Origin: an uncultured Flavobacterium sp.
GTDB lineage: Bacteria > Bacteroidota > Bacteroidia > Flavobacteriales > Flavobacteriaceae
Direction: 5' to 3'
Length of the DNA: 7,665 bases
Assembly (NCBI RefSeq): GCF_946482535.1
Contig: NZ_CAMLRU010000129.1
Span: 1 to 7,665, forward strand
Part shown: piece after piece, positions 1 to 5,741 of the stretch
How the letters are laid out: each line of letters starts with the position of its first letter
Numbering within the stretch: position 1 is the stretch's first letter
Notes under the pieces: model-generated
Told to the model about the DNA's origin: nothing
What the model saw: only the letters and a program-made list of their open reading frames with translations
The model's database searches: none
Position numbers and translations under genes: made by a program

Positions 1-75
1 TTCGATGTTCAAAGGCGTTAAATATCTGATATCTCCGTCTTTTTTTCCTGAAGCTGATTGTTGCAAATTTGCCAT
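1..75 (-). CDS. rpsR: 30S ribosomal protein S18 (5' part, cut by window edge)
   Basis: Only the first 25 codons are present, beginning MANLQQSASGKKDG and continuing to an RYLTPLNIE segment. Bacteroidota S18 proteins carry a GKKDGEIRYLTPLNIE-like block near the N-terminus, so the identification rests on that match plus position directly after rpsF. S18 is a small-subunit protein that binds the 30S platform together with S6. The ATG at 75-73 follows the rpsF stop by 5 bp, which implies one transcript and probable translational coupling. No clear Shine-Dalgarno sequence is seen, as is common in this phylum. In related genomes rplI (L9) usually comes next, but that lies outside the window. Confidence 0.93.
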   Translation of the reverse strand, partial: MANLQQSASGKKDGDIRYLTPLNIE

Positions 76-80
76 AATGA

Positions 81-425
81 TTAAGCTTTAGAGGTTTCTT
101 TTAATTTAGCTCTTCTTCTTTCCGCCCAAGAGATTGCGTGTTTGTCTAAACTTACCGTTAAGAAACGCATTACTCTTTCGTCACGTCTGAACTCAGTTTC
201 AAAAGCAATTAATACTTCCGGAGTTACTTGGAATTCAAATAAATGGTAAAAACCACTTTTTTTGTTTTGGATTTCATAAGCTAATTTTTTTAAGCCCCAA
301 TCCTCTTTAGCGACCATCTTTGCTCCTCTTGACGTAAGAAAATCTTCAAATTTGCTTACTGTTTCCTTTACCTGAACTTCAGATAAAACGGGATTTAAGA
401 TGAAAACAGTTTCGTAATGATTCAT
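81..425 (-). CDS. rpsF: 30S ribosomal protein S6
   Basis: This is a 114-residue protein of normal length for bacterial S6. It starts MNHYETVFILNP, the typical first strand of the ferredoxin-like S6 fold. It continues with a GLKKLAYEIQNKKSGFY segment (about 44-60) and an FRRDERVMRFLTV segment (about 79-91), both S6 signatures. The C-terminal tail is short and basic (about 100-114, RRRAKLKETSKA). S6 binds S18 on the 30S platform and the pair contacts 16S rRNA. It is the first gene of an rpsF-rpsR operon, with rpsR 5 bp downstream. It is transcribed away from the response regulator at 614, with 188 bp between the two start codons. The start is the only in-frame ATG that gives the family N-terminus. 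Confidence 0.97.
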   Translation of the reverse strand: MNHYETVFILNPVLSEVQVKETVSKFEDFLTSRGAKMVAKEDWGLKKLAYEIQNKKSGFYHLFEFQVTPEVLIAFETEFRRDERVMRFLTVSLDKHAISWAERRRAKLKETSKA

Positions 426-455
426 AATAAATTTTGTTAAATTTTAAATTGGGCG

Positions 456-463
456 CGAAGATA
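456..463 (-). promoter_or_regulatory. possible -7 box of the rpsF-rpsR promoter
   Basis: Read on the minus strand this is TATCTTCG, one mismatch from the Bacteroidota -7 consensus TAnnTTTG, about 30 bp before the rpsF ATG. No convincing -33 TTG lies at 17-23 bp spacing (the nearest candidate, TTTA, is 15 bp away), so the call is weak. Confidence 0.3.
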
Positions 464-500
464 TAAAATACTTTTCAATAAACCATCACCTATGCTCTGA

Positions 501-553
501 AATCGTCTAAAAGTAAAAAATATCGTTTAAAAGCAAAAAAAATCGATAAAACG
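501..553 (+). promoter_or_regulatory. three 20-bp-phased direct repeats, candidate LytTR operator of the first regulator
   Basis: Two tandem 20-bp units, 501-520 and 521-540, agree at 17 of 20 bases, each with the core ATCGTYTAAAAGYAAAAAA. A degenerate third unit (ATCGATAAAACG) starts exactly in phase at 541. LytTR-domain regulators such as AgrA and ComE are known to bind pairs of about 9-bp direct repeats spaced about two helical turns apart. The ATCGTTTAA cores here repeat every 20 bp and end just upstream of the predicted -33 element at 555. That is the position expected for an activator site. The repeat is seen directly; binding by the adjacent LytTR regulator, that is autoregulation, is inference. 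No equivalent array precedes the second regulator. Confidence 0.55.
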
Positions 554-554
554 C

Positions 555-585
555 TTGGTAGTTCAAAAAAAACTATATACTTTTA
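555..585 (+). promoter_or_regulatory. predicted promoter of the first LytTR regulator
   Basis: A TTG at 555-557 is followed after 20 bp by TACTTTTA at 578-585. This fits the Bacteroidota pattern TTG-N(17-23)-TAnnTTTG with one mismatch in the last base. The predicted transcript would start about 7 bp downstream and leave a leader of about 20 nt before the ATG at 614. Confidence 0.5.
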
Positions 586-613
586 CATCACCAAATCTAT
601 AATAAATAATATT

Positions 614-1309
614 ATGAAACTAAATTGTGTTGTTGTTGATGATAGTTCCATCCAGAGGATGATCATTGCGAAGTTAGTAAATAATCACCCTAATCTACAT
701 TTAGTAGGTGATTTTTCGAATGCAATTGAAGCAAAAAATTGCATGTCTGTCCATACTGTAGACTTAATATTTCTCGATATCGAGATGCCGGTCATCAGTG
801 GTTTTGATTTCTTAGACGGATTAAAAGTAAAACCCCAAATTATTTTTATCACGTCGAAAGCCGAATACGCTATGAAAGCGTTTGATTATGATGCTACGGA
901 TTACCTACAAAAACCGATAGCCTTAGATCGCTTCAATGCTTCTGTTCGCAGAGCAATGGATTTCCATATGCTTAAAAAAGAAAATCAAGAAGAAGAAGGA
1001 GAACATATCTTTATTAAGAGTAACCTTAAAAAGCTTAAAGTTTATACCAATAAAATTAAGTGGATTGAAGCCTACGGAGATTATGTAAAAGTAGTTACCG
1101 AAGACGACAGTAACTTGGTGCTTTCTACCATGAAATCGTTCGAACAAGATTTATCTAAAGAGAAATTCATCAGAGTTCACAAGTCTTATATTATCAATAT
1201 TGATAAAGTAGAGCGTTTCAACAGTAAGTTTGCCGAGATTGGAGTTACCAAAATTCCTTTAAGCCGCAATAAAAAAGAAGATTTAATTAAAGCACTAGCT
1301 ATTGCTTAA
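614..1309 (+). CDS. LytTR-family response regulator, copy 1
   Basis: This 231-residue protein has the two-domain LytTR/AlgR layout. The N-terminal receiver (about 1-118) has the acidic pair D9/D10, phospho-acceptor D55 in LDIEMP, T80 in IFITS, and K100-P101 in the LQKP loop, so it should be phosphorylatable. A charged linker (about 119-130) leads to a LytTR DNA-binding domain (about 131-231). That domain contains KIKWIEAYGDYVKV, a KSFEQDL helix, FIRVHKSYIINIDKV and a PLSRNKK segment, all typical of the family. It probably acts in the cytoplasm as a transcription factor controlled by a LytS-like or other sensor kinase, but no kinase gene is in the window. It is divergent from rpsF. The upstream repeats at 501-553 suggest autoregulation. 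It has a paralogue at 1569-2258, about 66% identical by hand count. The regulon is unknown. Confidence 0.93.
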   Translation: MKLNCVVVDDSSIQRMIIAKLVNNHPNLHLVGDFSNAIEAKNCMSVHTVDLIFLDIEMPVISGFDFLDGLKVKPQIIFITSKAEYAMKAFDYDATDYLQKPIALDRFNASVRRAMDFHMLKKENQEEEGEHIFIKSNLKKLKVYTNKIKWIEAYGDYVKVVTEDDSNLVLSTMKSFEQDLSKEKFIRVHKSYIINIDKVERFNSKFAEIGVTKIPLSRNKKEDLIKALAIA

Positions 1310-1318
1310 ATTTACGCT

Positions 1319-1402
1319 TTAAAAATAAACATTTACAGTAACTTTAATTGTTCTGTATTGGAAATAAAAAAACTATCCGAGACTTTCGGGTAGTTTTTTT
1401 TT
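1319..1402 (-). pseudogene. remnant of the priA 3' end, duplicated with the regulator
   Basis: Read on the minus strand, 1360-1319 gives QYRTIKVTVNVYF then a stop. The C-terminus of the intact PriA (residues 803-816) is QYRTIKVTVNVDFY, so 12 of 13 codons encode the same residue. Three of the four base differences in these 39 bases are silent third-position changes. The last tyrosine codon TAT has become TAA. Further out (1361-1402) the match to 2310-2355 continues with an indel through the terminator hairpin and T-run, then ends. No start codon or upstream priA sequence remains, so this is a non-coding fragment. It follows copy 1 exactly as real priA follows copy 2. The relic reading is strongly supported by alignment, but not tested against other genomes. 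Confidence 0.75.
1369..1402 (+). terminator. rho-independent terminator of the first LytTR regulator
   Basis: A 12-bp stem (AAAACTATCCGA at 1369-1380 with TCGGGTAGTTTT at 1386-1397, one G-T pair) closes a 5-base loop. It is followed by a run of nine T at 1394-1402. It begins 59 bp past the stop codon at 1309. The hairpin descends from the antisense strand of the priA 3' end (see 2322-2355). Confidence 0.88.
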
Positions 1403-1458
1403 ATGTGTATAATAAATATACGTAAAAAAACCATAAAAACTGCTGATACATCTCATTC

Positions 1459-1492
1459 TTTAACTACCTAATCCACCATAACTTTATTCTTG
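1459..1492 (+). promoter_or_regulatory. weak candidate promoter of the second LytTR regulator
   Basis: TATTCTTG at 1485-1492 is one mismatch from TAnnTTTG, with TTTA at 1459-1462, 22 bp upstream, as a poor -33 element. The 76-bp leader would be long. The 166-bp gap 1403-1568 is AT-rich and otherwise shows nothing I can assign. In particular it lacks the 20-bp direct repeats found before copy 1. Confidence 0.22.
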
Positions 1493-1568
1493 TAAATAAG
1501 CTGATTTCCATTTCTCTAAAATTAAAATACGGAAAAATTTTTTTACGATAAACTAATAAAGACCAACT

Positions 1569-2258
1569 ATGAAATTAGATTGTATTGTTATAGAAGATGA
1601 TGTAATTCAAAGAATGATTAATGTTAAATTGGTAAACAGCCATCCAAATTTAAATGTAGTCGGCAGCTTTTCAAATGCTAAAGAAGCCAAAGATTTCATT
1701 TCTAAGAATAGTGTTGACTTAATCTTACTGGACATAGAAATGCCGGTTGTCAATGGGTTTGCTTTTTTGGCCGATTTAAAAGTCAATCCACAAATTATTT
1801 TTATCTCCTCAAAAAGCGAGTATGCCTTGAAAGCCTTTAATTATAACGTTGCGGGATACATTCAAAAACCAATTACCCATGAGCGTTTCAACAATGCTGT
1901 CAAAAGAGCTGTAGCCTTTCACGAACTAAATCAAGAAGCGAAAGAAAACAACCATATATTCATTAAAAGCCATTTAAGAAAGCTCAAAATCTGCCTCAAT
2001 AAAATCAAATGGATTGAATCTTTTGGTGACTATGTCAAAATAATTACCGATAAAGATATAAACTTAAGACTTTGCTCGATGAAGTCTTTTGAGAATGAGC
2101 TACCGAAAGAAAAATTCCTGAGAGTTCACAGGTCGTTCATAATCAATATTGACAAAGTAGAGCGTTTCAATGGCAAATTTGCCGAAATTGGTCTCGCGAA
2201 AATTCCTTTGAGCCGCAACAAAAAAGAAGATTTACTTAAAGCTTTAGCGATTGCCTAA
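1569..2258 (+). CDS. LytTR-family response regulator, copy 2
   Basis: This 229-residue paralogue of the regulator at 614 differs in length only by two residues lost in the linker. Its receiver domain (about 1-118) has E9/D10 in place of D9/D10, phospho-acceptor D55 (LDIEMP), S80 replacing T80, and K100-P101. All are conservative and the domain should still accept phosphate. The LytTR domain (about 129-229) carries KIKWIESFGDYVKI, a KSFENEL helix, FLRVHRSFIINIDKV and PLSRNKK. Identity to copy 1 is about 63% in the receiver, about 75% in LytTR and 30 of 34 in the last stretch. It is tail-to-tail with priA, with 6 bp between stop codons, and its terminator lies inside priA on the opposite strand. 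From gene order this looks like the copy in the original regulator-priA arrangement. The targets and partner kinase are unknown. Confidence 0.93.
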   Translation: MKLDCIVIEDDVIQRMINVKLVNSHPNLNVVGSFSNAKEAKDFISKNSVDLILLDIEMPVVNGFAFLADLKVNPQIIFISSKSEYALKAFNYNVAGYIQKPITHERFNNAVKRAVAFHELNQEAKENNHIFIKSHLRKLKICLNKIKWIESFGDYVKIITDKDINLRLCSMKSFENELPKEKFLRVHRSFIINIDKVERFNGKFAEIGLAKIPLSRNKKEDLLKALAIA

Positions 2259-2264
2259 ATTTAC

Positions 2265-4715
2265 TCAATAAAAATCGACGTTTACAGTAACTTTAATCGT
2301 TCTGTATTGCGATACCAACTCAAAACTATTCAGTACTTTCTGGATAGTTTTTTTTGTACCTTGTAACGAAGCATCTGCCGGAATCTTAACCATTATAGTT
2401 CTAATATATTCATTGCGAATGCGACTGATAGCCGGTTCTTCCGGACCAAGTACCGGAATGGATAAGTTTTGTTTCAATACCTGATACAACCACATCGAAC
2501 CTTCTTTGAGTTTCTCAAAATCGCGATGCTTCAAGGTTAAGCGAATCAAACGATAAAACGGCGGATAATAGTAAATTTTCCTTTCGTACAATTGCTCTTT
2601 GTACATGCCTTCATAATCGTTGTTGGTCACTTGCTGGATAATATTGTGCAACGGATTGTAAGTTTGAATAACCACTTTCCCGCGCTTCTCACTTCTGCCC
2701 GCGCGTCCGGAAACCTGTGTCATCATCTGATAACTTCGTTCAAAAGCCCGAAAATCGGGATGGTATAACATATTGTCGGCGTTTAGGATACCAACTAGGG
2801 AAACATTGTCAAAATCCAGTCCTTTGGCCAACATTTGGGTGCCGACTAAAACATCAATCTCTCGGTTTTTAAAACCGTCAATGATTTTTTCAAAACTGTA
2901 TTTCCCGCGAGTGGTGTCTTGGTCCATGCGCTTGATGTTTTTATTCGGAAATAATTCAGCTAATTCTAACTCGATTTGTTCAGTACCGAATCCTTTGGTT
3001 TCTAAATCAACGCTTGAGCAAGCATGACAGTTGGAAGGCTTGGCCATATTGTAACCGCAGTAATGACAGCGCAATTGGTTTTTGTATTTGTGGTAAGTTA
3101 AACTCACATCGCATTGCGGACATTGCGGCACATGACCACAAGTCATGCATTCTAAAACCGGAGAAAAACCTCGGCGATTTTGAAATAAAATCACTTGCTC
3201 ATTATTAGCAAAAGCTTCGGTGATTTGTTCGATAAGTGTCAGGCTGAAATGACCTTTCATTTTCTTGCGGAAATAACTGTCTTTCAAATCTACTAATTCA
3301 ATTTCGGGCATGGGCACTTTTCCGAAGCGCTCTTTTAAAGTCACTAACCCAAATTTTCCCGAAGTCGCATTGTAATAGGTTTCAATACTTGGCGTAGCCG
3401 AACCTAACAATACCTTAGATTGATGTGCATTAGCCAAAACTATAGCGGCATCTCGAGCATGATAACGCGGCGCCGGATCTTGTTGCTTGAAAGTCGGTTC
3501 ATGTTCTTCATCAACAATGATTAAGCCGAGATTTGCAAACGGCAAGAACAAAGCCGAACGCGCACCAATCACAATTTGAGCATTTTCGGATTGTTGCAAT
3601 ACATTTTGCCAGACTTCTACCCTTTCGTTGTTGTTGTATTTAGAATGAAAAACCGCCACTTTATTTCCGAAATGTTGCGTCAAACGCGAAACCAGTTGTG
3701 TGGTCAGTGCAATTTCGGGTAATAAATACAAGACTTGCTTTCCTTCAGCGATATATTTTTCAATGAGATTGGTGTAAACCTCTGTTTTTCCGCTGGAAGT
3801 TACGCCGTGTAGCAAACAAATATCTTTACCTGTAAAGGTTTGCACAATTTCATCGTGTGCTTTTTGCTGGGATTCGCTTAGAGTAAGCTGATTTTCCTTT
3901 TTGTTTTGAGCAAAATTGACGCGGTCTTCCTGAATATAGTATTCTTCGAAAACACCTTTTTCAACTAAGGCTTTAATAATCGCGTTAGAAGTTTGTGCAG
4001 TTTCGGTTAATTGTTTAACCGAAATGGGTTTGCGTTCTTGTGCTTGTAATTGAAAATACTGCAGCACTACATTTTTCCTTTTATCCGATTTTAAACCGTC
4101 TAAAAGCGCTATCAGACTTTCCTCCGATTGGTATTGTGTGTGCAGTCGAATGTAACGAACGAGTTTGGGTTTGTAAGCTTCCTGAATTTCTTCTTCTAAA
4201 GTGATAATATTTTTGTTAATCAACTTTTGAATGACCGGCAAAACTGTTTTCTTATTCAGTATATCCATGATATTTTGAACCTTCAATGAACTTTGGTGTT
4301 GCAAGGCTTCGTAAATCAGGAATTCGTCATCGGACAATTCGGTTTCGTTGACAACGGTATCTTTTTGTTGGGAAATAATGGTTTCGCTTTCGAGCAATAA
4401 AGCTGAAGGCAAAGCACCGCGATACACATCACCAATGTTACACATATAATAAGAAGCAATCCAAAACCAATGGTTGATTTGGAATTCGTTTACGATGGGC
4501 TTTTCGTCGAGGATTTGGTGGATGTCTTTGGCTTCGTATAGTGTTGGTGCGTTTTGATGTAAGTCGATTGCCAACGCCGTGTAGATTTTGTTTTTGCCAA
4601 AAGGTACGGCGATTCGCATTCCTTTTTGAATGTAATAATATTCAGCTTCCGAAACCTTGTAAGTAAAGGTTTTAGGTAAAGAAAGCGGAATGATAACTTC
4701 AACAAAAAAAGACAT
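2265..4715 (-). CDS. priA: primosomal protein N' (replication restart helicase PriA)
   Basis: This 816-residue superfamily 2 DNA helicase reloads the replisome at stalled or collapsed forks. Residues 1-105 form the 3'-end-binding domain (FFVEVIIPLSLPKTFTYKV). A longer, divergent winged-helix region fills about 125-270. Helicase lobe 1 has Walker A GVTSSGKT at 304-311 and the DEEH box at 402-405. After it come the PriA-specific PAPRYHARDAA segment at 415-424 and GSATPS at 438-443. Eight cysteines (523, 526, 532, 535, 550, 553, 563, 566) form the two zinc sites inserted in lobe 2. GTQMLAKGLDF (625-635) and QVSGRAGR (667-674) are the later helicase motifs. All key residues are present. It lies 76 bp after yihY on the same strand and may share the nadC transcript. 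The last about 30 codons overlap, antisense, the terminator of the regulator at 1569. Confidence 0.97.
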   Translation of the reverse strand: MSFFVEVIIPLSLPKTFTYKVSEAEYYYIQKGMRIAVPFGKNKIYTALAIDLHQNAPTLYEAKDIHQILDEKPIVNEFQINHWFWIASYYMCNIGDVYRGALPSALLLESETIISQQKDTVVNETELSDDEFLIYEALQHQSSLKVQNIMDILNKKTVLPVIQKLINKNIITLEEEIQEAYKPKLVRYIRLHTQYQSEESLIALLDGLKSDKRKNVVLQYFQLQAQERKPISVKQLTETAQTSNAIIKALVEKGVFEEYYIQEDRVNFAQNKKENQLTLSESQQKAHDEIVQTFTGKDICLLHGVTSSGKTEVYTNLIEKYIAEGKQVLYLLPEIALTTQLVSRLTQHFGNKVAVFHSKYNNNERVEVWQNVLQQSENAQIVIGARSALFLPFANLGLIIVDEEHEPTFKQQDPAPRYHARDAAIVLANAHQSKVLLGSATPSIETYYNATSGKFGLVTLKERFGKVPMPEIELVDLKDSYFRKKMKGHFSLTLIEQITEAFANNEQVILFQNRRGFSPVLECMTCGHVPQCPQCDVSLTYHKYKNQLRCHYCGYNMAKPSNCHACSSVDLETKGFGTEQIELELAELFPNKNIKRMDQDTTRGKYSFEKIIDGFKNREIDVLVGTQMLAKGLDFDNVSLVGILNADNMLYHPDFRAFERSYQMMTQVSGRAGRSEKRGKVVIQTYNPLHNIIQQVTNNDYEGMYKEQLYERKIYYYPPFYRLIRLTLKHRDFEKLKEGSMWLYQVLKQNLSIPVLGPEEPAISRIRNEYIRTIMVKIPADASLQGTKKTIQKVLNSFELVSQYRTIKVTVNVDFY
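2322..2355 (+). terminator. rho-independent terminator of the second LytTR regulator, inside antisense priA
   Basis: AAAACTATTCAG (2322-2333) pairs with CTGGATAGTTTT (2340-2351) as a 12-bp stem with one G-T pair and a 6-base loop, followed by eight T (2348-2355). It lies 63 bp past the regulator stop at 2258 and wholly within priA codons for the KKTIQKVLNSFE region (about residues 788-799). The same hairpin, with some changed bases, follows copy 1 at 1369-1402. Confidence 0.82.
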
Positions 4716-4791
4716 TACAAATGATTTAAAAAATGCGAATAGTTTGAGTGTTTAACCCCGATGGCACAGCGGGAATTGCGTTTAAAAAGGC

Positions 4792-5739
4792 CTATGGATT
4801 GGTTTCTAATTCTTTTTCCTTTTGGCGTTTTATTTTATTAATCGAGGCGTTCAAATCGAAGCCCAACAGCAAAATCATACAATTGATCCAAATGTAAAAC
4901 ATGATGACCAACAACGTTCCTATCGAACCGTAAAGCTCATTGTATTTGGAAAATTTAATCACCCAAATCCCGAAAGTATAAGACGACAAGATGATTAAAA
5001 TGGTCGTAAAAACCGAACCGATTGAGATAAAAGAACGTCGAGAATCGCGTTTGATGCCAAACTTAAACAGTAACGAAGTGGCAAACAAAATCATGAGAAT
5101 CACAAAGACATATCGTCCCATTTCAATTAATGGAATTTTATCAGAAAGCACGTCTTGGATTTTGGTTTTTTGGATGAAAACTTCAAAAACTACAATAGTC
5201 GCAACCGTAATAATGAGCAATAAAGCCAATAAAATAGATAGCGCCAACGACACAAAATACTGGCGGAAGAACTTGCGCTTATGTGAAAAATCGATATGAT
5301 GCGAACTTTCGAAACCGCCCAGAATAGCATTCACTCCGTTGGTCATTAAGAGTATGGCCATAAGAAATCCGGTCGAAATCAAACCCGAGTTACTGTTGTG
5401 CAAAATATCGTTGATAATTTTATAAATAGCGTCATAAGTTGTTGGCGGCACACTTTGTTGCACAAACCCGAGAAAATCTTCTTGGAAACCTTGAATTGGT
5501 ATGTACGGAATGAGGTTGAGTATAAAAAGTGCAAACGGAAACAGTGACATAAAGAAACTCCAAGCAATGGCTGCCGCACGGTAAGAAATGGCGCCTTCGA
5601 CTATACCTATAATATAATGTTCGATTAAATCATAGAGCGACAAACCGTGCAACCATGGCAACGGAATTTTTTGCAATAGCAAAACGAGCGTTCTAACTAC
5701 CGGTATTTTTTTGAGTTTGTCTTCAATTTCAATACTCAT
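4792..5739 (-). CDS. YihY/BrkB-family inner-membrane protein
   Basis: This 315-residue integral membrane protein of the YihY/BrkB family was historically misnamed RNase BN, and its biochemical role is not settled. Hydrophobic segments lie at about 42-80, 120-142, 160-190, 207-228, 236-263 and 272-298, consistent with the family's six helices. Diagnostic stretches are SYRAAAIAWSFFMSLFPF at 52-69 and YGSIGTLLVIMFYIWI at 270-285, followed by LLGFDLNASI at 291-300. The tail is short and charged (301-315). I chose the ATG at 5739. It lies 2 bp after the nadC stop, whereas an upstream ATG at 5820 would overlap nadC by 79 bp and add 27 unrelated residues. The 2-bp spacing points to translational coupling with nadC, although no functional link between the two is evident. 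Confidence 0.92.
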   Translation of the reverse strand: MSIEIEDKLKKIPVVRTLVLLLQKIPLPWLHGLSLYDLIEHYIIGIVEGAISYRAAAIAWSFFMSLFPFALFILNLIPYIPIQGFQEDFLGFVQQSVPPTTYDAIYKIINDILHNSNSGLISTGFLMAILLMTNGVNAILGGFESSHHIDFSHKRKFFRQYFVSLALSILLALLLIITVATIVVFEVFIQKTKIQDVLSDKIPLIEMGRYVFVILMILFATSLLFKFGIKRDSRRSFISIGSVFTTILIILSSYTFGIWVIKFSKYNELYGSIGTLLVIMFYIWINCMILLLGFDLNASINKIKRQKEKELETNP

Positions 5740-5741
5740 TT

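Noticed and set aside
1421..1547. 10-bp inverted repeat CGTAAAAAAA (1421-1430) / TTTTTTTACG (1538-1547) bracketing the copy 2 upstream region
   Set aside because: It is low complexity, mostly a homopolymer run, 107 bp apart and in very AT-rich DNA. No target-site duplication or element content lies between the arms, so chance is the better explanation.
2205..2264. Palindrome TAAAGCTTTA near the end of copy 2 as a possible priA terminator
   Set aside because: It is short, has no loop, no GC-rich stem and no T-run in the priA direction, and it lies in coding sequence of the regulator.
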